The notes below the pieces were generated by a model. The model saw only the letters and a program-made list of their open reading frames with translations, made no database searches and was not told the origin of the DNA. The translations under genes and the position numbers were made by a program. Positions 1 through 11,500 of a DNA stretch of 64,000 nt are shown in pieces. The stretch spans positions 14,684,001 through 14,748,000 of the forward strand of contig NC_070616.1 in the NCBI RefSeq assembly GCF_027172205.1, written 5' to 3'. Source of the DNA: Podarcis raffonei (taxonomy: Eukaryota > Chordata > Lepidosauria > Squamata > Lacertidae). Position 1 is the first letter of the stretch. The number at the start of each line of letters is the position of its first letter.

Positions 1-308
1 TTTATGTGTTCAAGGGTACATTGGTTCTCAATGACGCATCAGTCAATACCTGTTTATTACACAGTACTTTAAGGTCTGTTAGCTTCGGTTGCTAGGCTTT
101 AGGTGACCTGGAGAGGCAAGCAGAGTGGAAATTGGGACTTATCAAGTCCCTGAATGGTGGCTGAGGGAGAAAACCCACATATAGCAGCTAGGCAGGCAGG
201 CAGGCAAGCAGACCCAATAGGGCTCACCTTCTAGCCTTTGTAGATCAACTCAATGAGCCAGGATTAGGGCAAACCGTTCTAGAGACAGAGGGTACATCAT
301 CATCAGCG

Positions 309-560
309 CATGGGTAGGCAAACTAAGACCCAGGGGCCGGATCCGGCCCAATCGCCTTCTAAATCTGGCCCACGGACGGTCCAGGAATCAGTGTGTTTTT
401 ACATGAGTAGAATGTGTGCTTTTATTTAAAATGCATCTCTGGGTTATTTGTGGGGCATAGGAATTCATTCATTTCCCCCCCAAAAAAATATAGTCCGGCC
501 CCCCACAAGGTCTGAGGAACAGTGGACTGGCCCCCTGCTGAAAAAGTTTGCTGACCCCTG
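309..560 (+). mobile_element. Non-autonomous hAT element, copy 1
   Basis: One end reads CATGGGTAGGCAAACTA, the other AGTTTGCTGACCCCTG, imperfect terminal inverted repeats. Two more copies of the same family lie at 11217-11466 and 35883-36136. About 250 bp, no coding capacity. Target duplication is not clear for this copy, so it is older or edge-damaged. Confidence 0.75.
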
Positions 561-844
561 ATCTTTGGAACCCTCTGAACTGCAGCCCCAGCTGGCTTAC
601 CAAAGGGGGCAGCCAAACATAGCTGCTGCTTCTCCATGTGTTTCCCTCTGGCCTTTCATATCACTCCTTTAGGATACACCACTGCCACCAGACTTTCCCC
701 TCCTGCATCCTCACCCTTCACTGTTCACCACCTCTCTTGTGGCCCACTATGCTGTGCAACACACTTTGGCACGAGATTGGTGCCCACCCCGCCAAACATC
801 CTCTTGGCCATAAAGAGGTCTGAGCCAAAACCACTAAATTTGAG

Positions 845-1050
845 AGCCAGTGTGGTGCAGTGGTTAGGACCAAGGAGACCAGGGTTCGAATCCCCACCTA
901 GCCATGAAGCTCACTGGGTGACCTTGGGCCAGTCACTCTCTTTCAGCCTATCCCACCTTACAGGGTTGTTGTGGCAATCAAATGGCAGAGAGAATCATGT
1001 AAGCCTTGAGCCCCGTAGAGTGAAAGGTGGGCTATAAATGCAATAATCAT
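845..1050 (+). repeat. tRNA-derived SINE
   Basis: The head has a pol III A-box (GTGGTGCAGTGGTTAGGA) and B-box (GGTTCGAATCC), followed by the typical body (TCACTGGGTGACCTTGGGCC, CTTACAGGGTTGTTGTGG) and a tail GGTGGGCTATAAATGCAATAA. The same family recurs forward at 33636 and 46648 and reversed at 16388, 17085, 25873 and 36905. Confidence 0.8.
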
Positions 1051-2717
1051 GTTCATTCTTATGACTGACAAAAACACAAATGATTTCTGATTATGAATGT
1101 CTTTGTGCTGTTCCAATGCTGCTTTTTGAGCATCTGGTTATTAATTATACTTATTCCTGAAATGTAGATCCCAGCCCTCAAATAAATTGTTAAGGAAGGC
1201 TTACAACACAAAAGCAAAGATACAATAAAAAAAAAACATTTGAAAAGAAAAGAAAAACTGACTACAGACTAAAAAGCAGGGCACAAAAATTTTAAACAGC
1301 TGCATGAAATTTATCTGTCTTCTGCTGGCTCCCACCCCATTTTCCCCTGAATGCCATTTAAGCAGCACAGGTGTGTCCAACTACGTGGCTCATTTACTGT
1401 TGTCCATGATGTCATCACATCAGATGTCACTTTGTGACAACGCTGGCAAAATCACTGGGGTTGTTAGGGCCCGATTAAACAGCAAGGTAAGTGGAGGGCA
1501 GTCAGGGAAACAACAAACAAGGAGCAGGAAATATAAAAAGGTCAATGAGCAGCATCAAAAGACTCTGAACATTTCAGGACACAAAAGGAAAAGGGTCACT
1601 GCTCTTCAAGGGCTAGGGATACCTGGAAACTTCACAACTTACCAATTGGATCTCAACGGCAGTCACAGGCCTGAGGTTGAGAAGCTGCAGTTTTTCTGCC
1701 CTGTGCAAATGCAAAGAACACACCACCATATAATTTAGGGATTCTGGTTACAGGAGCCATCCGCATGCTAACACTTCTTGGCCACAAAACAATGGCTGGA
1801 GAGCCAAAGTTGCAGCTTGACCTCAGATGAGCTGCACAACAGGCAAAAATGAAACCATTTGGGAGCTTGGAAACAGGCTCATGGCCACATCCATAACCCA
1901 AACCCACAGTGGCGTTTAGTGGCCCGAAAGTTTCAAAACCATCCAATTTTCATTGTAACTCTTTGTTCAGACACACTCAGAACCACTACTCTTTCTGAAC
2001 CCAGGATTCTTTGGATGCCGACTACAACCCACAGCACACTTTTCCATAGAGCTGTCCCAGAGACAGTTGGAAAAGAAAATATTTCAAGTTCAGAGGCGCC
2101 AGAAAAAACCCTTTAGGAGTCTCATATACTAGGGTGCACAAATATGCTCCAGGAAGACAAAAAGCGGAGTAGGGAAGACTCATCAGCAGGGTACATAAAA
2201 ACGTATTTTTTTTTAAAAAAATGGATTTTTAAACATGTAAATCAGTTTTAATTTCTTCACAACGTTAAGATATGTTTGTTTTTAAAATAACCTCAGGGAA
2301 AATCTGAACTCAATTAAAACATCTCCCAGAGCTGAGTGTATGATCCTCTTATGAGCAGCAACTGTGAAAAAAGCAAGTTCCATGCTAGGGATGAGTAGGA
2401 ACAGAACTGAAAATAAAAGTGCTAATATAATAATGTAGTTACACAAATCCACGGTGCAGCCACATTTGGAATACATTAGGCCCTCAATTTACATGGGAGT
2501 TATGTTCCAGAGTTTGTGCCTAAAGGTTTAATGGCAGGTGAAATTGCCAAAGCCATTTTTCCCAGAACCCCACCCTCTTTTTTTAAAAAAAATTAATTTA
2601 CCATTCACTTAAAGCTGAATGCACACAAGTTATATGTGTGCAAGTTGCAGACTTACTGTACTGTGTACAGTTATGGCTGCTTCACCTAAAAAAAGATATA
2701 GTGGAGTTTGAAGGCGA

Positions 2718-2994
2718 TGGTGGCCACCAATTTAGATGGTTTTAAAAGACAACTGGACAAATTCATGGAGGAAAAAGCTATAAATGACTACTAGCCATTA
2801 TGACTGTGCTCTGTCTAAATGCTTGGAGGTAGCAATGCTTCTGAATACCAGTTGCAGGAAAACACAGGAAAAGTGCACTTGTGCTTAAATCCTACTTATA
2901 GGTTTCCCACAGGCATCTGGTTGACCACTGTGAGAACAGGATGCTGGACTAGATTGGCACAGGCCTGATTCAGCAGGCTCTTCTTATGTTCTTA
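2718..2994 (+). repeat. CR1-type LINE 3' fragment
   Basis: Diagnostic segments are GATGGTTTTAAAAGACAACT, GGCATCTGGTTGACCACTGT, GGATGCTGGACTAGATTGG and the end CAGGCTCTTCTTATGTTCTT. Shared with copies at 7868, 19790, 44590, 50065 (reverse) and 59237 (reverse). Heavily 5'-truncated. Confidence 0.7.
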
Positions 2995-3565
2995 AAAATA
3001 TTAACAATAATAGAAAAACAATTTCTCTTAACATTTGTTTAGGTCCAGACAAACAAAACTAAACCAAATAGATTATTCTGAAGTGGTAATGCAAGAACAG
3101 AAGCAAGTAACAATGGTCATTCAAGGGCACTGGGAACTTCTCCCGCCTTAAGACCCCCTGGAAAATTCAGCCTCCATTCAATCCAGCAAGGCTTGCTCAG
3201 GAGAACTCCCTGGCAAATTGTGGCTCAATATTTACTTACTTCTCTTGCCTATGTTTCCACTCAGGAAGCAACAACGTATTAATCCCGCACACAAGAACTC
3301 TGAACTAGTAGCTCCCTCTGCTGTCAGCATAGTATCCTTGCATGTAATCTGGTAAAGTTTCATTTTGGTTTAATCAACATTGTAAAAATACTGATCTTTC
3401 AAATCTGACTACCCACAGGGAAACACCAAAATCTTGAGGCAAACTTCAAAACAGACTGGGAGCCATTTATTTTTCAAACTGTTCTTTGGCATATTTTTGT
3501 ACCATGCATTCCTAGTTCCGTTTGTGATTTTGTATAATTATAGCAGGGTGGTTATACTCAAAGAA

Positions 3566-3930
3566 AGGGACGCAGGTGGCGCTGTGGTCTAAACCACTGT
3601 GCCTAGGGCTTGCCGATCGGAAGGTCGGTGGTTCAAATCCTCGCAACGGGATGAGCTCCCATTGCTCGGTCCCAGCTCCTGCCAACCTAGCAGTTCAAAA
3701 GCACGTCAAAGTGCAAGTAGATAAATAGGTACCGTTCCGGCGGGAAGGTAAACAGCGGTTCTGTGCACTGCTCTGGTTTTGCCAGAAGCAGCTTAGTCAT
3801 GCTGGCCACATGACCCGGAAAAACTGTCTGCGGACAAACGTCGGCTCCCTTGGCCAGTAAAGCGAGATGAGCGCTGCAACCCCACAGTCGTTCGTGACTG
3901 GACTTAACTATCAGGGGTCCTTTACCTTTT
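3566..3930 (+). mobile_element. Sauria-type SINE, copy 1
   Basis: Full-length-looking copy with a tRNA-like head (GGTGGCGCTGTGGTCTAAAC and GTGGTTCAAATCC), a long unique body, and a Bov-B-like tail ending TCAGGGGTCCTTTACCTTTT. Flanked by a 12-bp target duplication with one mismatch (TATACTCAAAGA at 3553, TATACTCAGAGA at 3931), as expected of LINE-driven insertion. Sauria SINEs are a squamate hallmark. Confidence 0.85.
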
Positions 3931-5509
3931 TATACTCAGAGAGTATCTACCGTTCTCAATGAGTCTACTCTGAGTATAACTCATGTTGCATATCACTAAT
4001 ACATTTTTAAAAGGCTTATGGAAGGGATATCAGTGGTAAGTCCACCAGAATTAATACCCACTTTACAATCTGCAGTTCCATGTTTTCTCATAAATTGCAT
4101 GCTTATGGTTTAGGAGAAGTAATGCCCTCTCTCCCTGTCAACCCCATATTGCCTATAACAGCGATGTCTCAAACTGACTATAACTAACCTGTATGAAGGA
4201 CTCTACAATTTGTAAACAGAGATGCTGAATGTATTATTATTTTTTACTTATGGAAAATATATTAATAAAAACTTTTTTTAAGCGAATGCCTGGACTTTCA
4301 GTTTAAAACGCTGGTACCTTGAATGTCATAAAAGATATTTTCACATTTATAACCGCTATATGCTTGTATGCACTGGTCTTTGACACCCAGGGTATGTCAT
4401 TTGTTTTATTTTTATATCCTATGCTTATCAGCAATGTTCCTCTTGGATTTTTTTTTCTGCTGTGAATTGGACCTGCCCAGTGGAAATAAAATGCATTTCA
4501 GATCTACAAAGCCACTGAGAAAAAGTAATGCTTTAAACCGGTAAATCCGGTAAAAGATAACAGATTGAAAAGCAGATTCACTCATCCATCTTTTGGGACT
4601 GATTGCTTTTGACAAGTTTCATCGCTACTTTGAAAGCACGGAGCCCACCGGATTGCAAAGGCACAAACATCTGCTAAGTAGCACTAAAGGATAAAGACTT
4701 AGCACTGGCGCCTCACAGAAGAATGAGAAGAGCCAGTCCAATCTGCTTGAAAACAGAACACAGATTTTGGTCAGCTTTGAAGGGGGGTAAGGGAAAGCAC
4801 CCTCCCACTCATTTCATCATGGCACTGTCAGAAAAGCTTGAGAAATTTGTTATTTGCCAATTCTGATACAAATGGATCTAATCCACACATCCCATGAATG
4901 CAGTTACCTTTCAGATTTTGCATTTCTTTGAATTCTGTATTGCAGCTCTCAGCTCAAAGAGCATACCAGCATGTAGATAAAATTATTATTTTAGGGTAAA
5001 ATACATTTAGACATACATACTTTGGGAGAAAAATATATAGCAAAGTCCCTGTGGAGCACAGAAAGAGACTTGAGATGCAGTCGTCACACGCACCCTGGAG
5101 GGACTGTGAAGAGGGTGGCTGCAAGCACTCTTTCAGGAGTTCATTGGAAGAAAAATAAGACACTGAATGTGCCCAGACCAAATAATTAAGTCCTAGCCAA
5201 TGACTGCTGGCAGCGGCAAGCTCTTTCATCCTCCCTGTGCTTCAGAAATTCATGCTTTTCTATGGGTTAGAATATACTGAAACCAGAAATTCAAAAGCAT
5301 CAAACATCAAGGCCAAGCTCAGCAGTCAGTAACAAACACAGTGCTGGGTTTCTGCCTCACTCCTGCAAATCTTGGGATGGAGGGGGTTGCATGGGAGAAG
5401 CAGCAGATTGGGGGAATGAATTTCATCCTCTTGTCAACTGTTGAAATAACTGAACCTCTCATCTGGCAGCTACAATCCATCAACCCACATTACAATATTA
5501 ATGACTTAC

Positions 5510-8500
5510 TTCGTTAACTTGTGGCTTTTCAGTGCCAAGAGGAAGTCTCTTACAACCTCAGGATTCTGGAATTTGCATGGTGTCTTAGATATGTATTTCA
5601 GTGTCTAGAAGGGCAGAAAAAGATAATTGTGCTGATTCAGTCTACCTTTATGCCTTCTTTTCAAGTCTAACTTAAAAGCCGATCCCTCCAAACCAGGAAC
5701 AATGTTCTCTGAAAGCAACACTGCTCTTCAGATTAGCAAATGTATCACAGCCATGTTGTAACCAAATAGGGAAATGATAATCAAATTGTTGGGAACTTTA
5801 AAATATTCACTGAGCAGGAAATCCAGAGGTCAAATGTTTAATGATAACATAACGCATTTTCTTATTTCACACCTGTTAATGTTCATATATTAGAAATAAA
5901 GAGAATACAGAAAAATAAAATAAAATTGATTGGGGCATATGTGGGAAAGGAACACAGCTCACTGATAAAGCATGCAGAAGGTTGCAGGTTACAATACGCA
6001 ATAGCATCTCCATGTAGGGCTAGAAAAAAACTCCTGCCTCAAGCTCCAGAGAGCCACTGGCTACCTGTGTACACAATATTGAGCTAGATGGACCAATACT
6101 ATGATTCACTCTGAGGCAGCTTCCTATGTTCCTAGTTAAAATCAGACCTTTTTCAGAACCATGAAGACTGAAATCTTCATTTTCAGGAAAAGGGCCATAG
6201 CTCAATGGAATAAATAACACATGTATTACATGCAGGAGGCCCCAGATTCAATTTCCACCATCTCCAGGTAAGGCTGGGGAAAGACCCCACCTGAAATTCT
6301 GGAGAGCCGCTGCCAGTCAGTGTTCACGGTACAGAACTAGATAGACAGATTGGTCTGGTTCAGTAAAAGGCTCTTATGTTCCCTTTTTAAAAAAGAGAGC
6401 TTAAATGGGTTAGTCTTTCTGGCTTAGAAAACTGCATGTGGATATAACTGTGCTACCTAAAATTATGAATGGTATCAAGCCAGCAGAAGCACATTTTTTC
6501 CATCCTTCTCTCTCTCTCTCTTTCAAATGCTCTTGTGTGTGAGGAGGGCTGGGAGAGGTGAGGGAGGGGGAGCTGGCAACAAGGGGATCCTGTGCATAGA
6601 AGCATGGCTAGTGGGGTGTGGAGAGAAGGTTGCAGCTTGGGACAGGAACATTTCCATTGTTGGTTTTACTCACTTCATACATGATAGTATTCAAATTCTG
6701 CTGCCCAGCACTCTGCTTGCTTCTCCCGGTCTCTCGGCGCTGCTGCTTAAGATCAGTCAGCAACTTATACACCTGAAAGAAAGAACTTTGCTATGAGGTG
6801 GCCTCAAATGCCATCAGAGCTTTGATAATGCTAGCAGCTCATCATACGAGCTGAACCATTTAATTCCTGTTCTTTCTGCTAATTTTGGTATATGGCTCTC
6901 TTCTATTTTTGAAAGAGGTCCCGATCTTCAAAATGAGCTCATAACAACTATTGTAGGTCAAGTATATATCATTCTATTGCAGATAGAGAGAGCAACCACA
7001 CATTTTTATGGAAAATAGGACCTTAAAAACAAATTTTCAGAGGGGTGTGGCTTTCACCCCAGTGAGAAGAACTTTTTAAATTTTGGCTGTAGGAACATTT
7101 CAACATTTATATTCCCCACTCCTCCAAGAAATGTATGACTACAATGCAAGCTTTGTTTGTTGATCTGGCATGGAACAAAGGTTAAAACTAGCATTCTGAA
7201 TAGGGCAGGACTTTACATAAATTATAATTGCAGTAAAATGATTTTACCTCATAATTGCTCAGAAGAGCTGCATTTCCATCTTTCCTAGAAAAACAATAAA
7301 TAAAATATGTTAAGGTGCTTTAGATGTGTTGGCGTGTGTGTGGAAAATCCACCTTAGAAACCCCTGCCTCCTGTTACAAAGCTCCAAAAGAACTATTTTT
7401 AAAAAGTATATTTCCTTAGTTCTGTTTTTCTCAGTGTTTTGTGCCAGACTTGGGTGAGGCTACACATGTGTGAGTGGACACATCTCATCAAAGCCAACCA
7501 TTACAATTAAGCTTACATACAAGCTTTGCTTGAAAGAGAACTCAACTGGCAAACACAGACTCTCTGCCCACATAAACAGACATAGAAAAGGATACACTTA
7601 ATTCTCACAGCACATATTCATTGCCACAAGATAGCTTTAGACAGGGATCAGACTTCACTATAAATTTGTCTATCAGTGTCTGTTAACCATTTCTGTGCAC
7701 ACACCATAAATTTGAGACACTTTTTTTATCCCAGGAATCCTGGGAACTGTAGTTTGTTAAGGGTACTGGGAATTATAGCTTTGTGAGGGGTAAATTAAAT
7801 AATCTTTTTGGAGGGAGCAGGGGTGTGCTTTAAAGTTATGCAGTGTACACAGTCCATGTACCTCCACGTCCAGAGGCAGAGTACCTGTAAATATGAGTTG
7901 CTGGGGAATACCAGTAGGATAGTGCTGTTGCCTTCATGCCTCTTTGTTGGCTGATTACAGACATCTGATTGACCATGGTGGGAAATGGGATGCTAGACTA
8001 AGGCCTGATCCAGTGGGACTCTTCTTCTTAAGTCCTTGTTTGAAAACATGAGTTGGTCCTAGAAATGCATAGTCTAACTTTGCTATAAACTACCTCTATG
8101 GAGTCAAAATATATGCTAAGGAAAGAGCTTTCCTGCATGTTTAAGGCTGCAGTCCTACAAGCACTTATTTGGAAGCAAGCCCCAATGAAACCAATGGGTC
8201 TTGCTTCTAAATAGACACATATATAGGATTCCACTGTAAATCAGTTTCAAGCCACTGGTGGTGTGTAGTGGCTGTTGCTGCTTATTATTGTTTTTCCAGC
8301 AAAAGGCTTATAGCGGCAGGAGGGGTAAATGCAAAGTGGGGCTTTGTTGCTCCCCCTGTAAGAGCCACTAACTGTCAGATATGAAGGGGGCAGATATTTC
8401 CCGCATCACAACACTGTTTCTGAGCAGGACTTTAATTTTTTTCCCCTTAGCAATGACCAGTAACCAACCTTCTATGCCCCTGGTGACCCAAGCTATAAAC

Positions 8501-11500
8501 ATTCCCATGAGTTTAGGTCTGTTGGAGAAGTTTCCTTCTGTGCCTCAACAACAGAAATGTTGGCTGGATCACAACAGTTCTTTGGGAGAGGGCCTTGTTG
8601 GCAGTCTCAGAAGACTGCAAAATTCCCTGCCTAAGGAGGCTGAGCTTGCCTTGAAACCTTGACAGTTGTGCTGGCCCTGTTGAGTTGCTGGTGTCCCTTT
8701 CTATGCTGCCTGAGCTTGCCATGAAACTTTTGCAGTACCTTCTGAATTGCTTTACTTGTTATTTGTAAATTTCGCACTGCCTTGTTTCTTTAGAAATGGA
8801 GAAGTGGGATAACAAACATCATATCATCTGCTCAATCAGGGAACAAATGTACATCCAATTGTGGATGCTATCTAGTCCTTCCATAGGGTAGATAGGCATC
8901 TCCCAAGATTCCTGCATTGCTATCAACACCATTCACAAATGTGGACCCTCATACTTTAAGCAACCAGCCACACATAAATACCTTTTTAAAGCACAACTAG
9001 AGATGGAGCAGACTGGCATGTTCCACAGCCAGCAAGAACTACTGCAACCCACACTTATTTGCAAGTGCTTAGATGCACTTGCTAGCTATTGTTTACTATT
9101 TAAGCACAATCCCGATTAAGCTACAGACAATATTATTTAATTTATTTCCATTATAAAGAAATAGAATGTTAGTTTTTAAAAGAAAACAAAAACACCACAA
9201 AGCCGTGACCGCTATACATCCTCAGGACAATGGGTTCTGCTGAACAGACAGACAGCACTAACAACAGAAAGTTGCCACAGCTATATAAAAGGAGGAGGGT
9301 AAGGCTATTCTCGGGTCCCCGTATTGCAACATATTTAAAAGTACAATGTATTATGTCAAGCACAGCCAACTGTTTGAATAGAACTGTCATACTCATCACT
9401 TTCAAACAAGTTCAACGCCTCTTCCACAAACTTCCACAGTTTCTAGCATTGTTTTTGAAATTGCATTGGGATAGGGCGAGGGGGGAAAGAGGGGACCCCC
9501 TTCTGAAAATACGCTGAGGTGCAGTTCTCATCGCACATTTTGCTGATCCAGCAGAAACTTCAGCAAGCAAGCAAGATCACAAACACACACATTCATGCAT
9601 TGCAAAAACGGTTACTGCTTTTTGTTGATACGTATATTTGATTCTTTGGTAGAGGGCTATCTTTGCATTCCATCCTACATCTAGAGAAATCCCTGCAGAT
9701 TCTCTATGACCAAAGCCCATTTTTTTAATGCCCCACATAAAATAAAGAACACAGTACAGAAAGCAACTGAATGTACTAATGGGTCTAGGAAGAATTATTG
9801 TTGATGAAGTGCATTTAAAACAAAGAGTGGTCCCATTTGGAGCAAAAAGAGAAAAAGTTTGCATTGTTTCATAATAAATCAGAAGGTTCAGGGAGGTCAA
9901 GGCTCTTTTCAGTGTGTCTTGCTGGAAAATATGGAACTACTATCACACAAATTAATCTCTTTTTGTATTTCCGTCTTGAGTGCAACTACATCAATATGCT
10001 AAGAATGATACCAGTTGACATTGCCACACACACACAGTTTGATTGCAACCTAAGTACTTGGTATTGTGTACTAGTAAAGTCAGTGGGACTTCTGAGTAAA
10101 AGTGCATAGGGTCAGATTGTACCAAATATAACCCCCATCCATTTCTACTTCAGGACACCCTGGGGGGAGGGGGGAAGGAACCTTTTCCCTTTCTGGGGAA
10201 GACACAGTAATAAACGAAGAAAATGTCCAGCTTTAAGATGGTTTCCATTTAAATAAAGACAATCCTGTCCAGTACAACTTTCAAATTAAACAAATACATT
10301 TCTATGAACAGAAACTCAAAATGAACTTCTCAAAACCCATCTTTTTGTCAAGACCCTTGCTATCACCCATAAGTTTTCATCTGCAACAAAAACTGCTTGC
10401 AATTTACTTTTCTTACATTTATGTCCTGTCTTTCTTTCATCATGGAACCCACATGTGGTTCCCAGCCGGCCTCCCATCCAGACACTGACCAGACTTAGAC
10501 CTATTTAGCTTCAGCATGATGGTGGCCTTCATCCCACACAATCTGCTCTGTGATAACATGTGTAAAGCGTTTAAAAATGACTCTCCATCTGGCACTCAAC
10601 AGTAACCATATTATTTTTTTAAAGTTATAAAGTTTAAAGTTATCCTTAACAGCTTCATTTTAAAAAATAGTAAAGATGAATGATGCATATCATATGGGAA
10701 GATGGAGTAAGTCCAATTTCTGTAGTGCAGGAATGGGGAACCTGGAGCCCTCCAGAGGTAAAGAGTTCATATTAAATAATTTGAATATAAACATGTCAGC
10801 CCTGCAGTTAATAATTTCTTGTAGAGGCACTGATTAAAGCTTAGTGTTTCTATGTAAATGAAGAACCAATCTGATCATTTCTCAAGTATGAAGAGACACA
10901 GGGATTTGATTTTTACTTCATGAAAATGAAGCTGCTCTATCCTAGCAACTACTAATGGACTTTGCTTTTGACTTATCCAGTCCCAGGCACTTCATTTTTG
11001 TTTGTTACTTTTGTTTTTGCAAGGGTGGGACTGGGCCAAGACAGAGCGAAGCAGAAAATGAGCAACGATGAGGGTGTGGAAGAAAGAAAAGCTGGCAATA
11101 TTGTCCAGTGTGCAGGATCCTTTCTATTTTCAGACTTAAGCTCACAAACTGTTATGTGTGCCGGTTGTAAGAAAGGCCCTATGAAACAGCCACTCCTGAA
11201 CTAGTGCCCTCTAGATCATGGGTAGGCAAACTAAGGCCCAGGGGCCGGATGCGGCCCAATAGCCTTCAAAATCCGGCCCGCGGACGGTCCGGGAATCAGT
11301 GTGTTTTTACATGAGTAGAATGTGTCCTTTTATTTAAAATGCATCTCTGAGTTATTTGTGGGGCTTAGAAATCCATTCATTCATTTTAAAAAATATTAGT
11401 CCGGGCCCCCACAATGTCTGAGGGATAGTGAACCAACCCCATGCTGAAAAAGTTTGCTGACCCCTGCTCTAGATGTTTAAGTCTGGCTAGGGCTGGTGGG

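Larger units (their letters stand above)
1..5509 (-). other. CRCP: CRCP intron 4 (part)
   Basis: The 3' flank of CRCP exon 4 within the window. Named repeats lie at 309-560 (hAT), 845-1050 (tRNA SINE), 2718-2994 (CR1) and 3566-3930 (Sauria SINE). Stretches 1060-2710 and 3945-5500 show no exon, RNA gene or repeat that I recognise. Confidence 0.65.

Noticed and set aside
2464-2690. Possible DNA element (AGGCCCTCAATTTACATGGG...)
   Set aside because: Looks repeat-like, but no inverted ends, target duplication or second copy in the window could be shown.
1-5509. CRCP exons 5-6
   Set aside because: No frame with the LLNHRPV or TEEQIEALL type of sequence was found on the minus strand, so they are placed outside the window.
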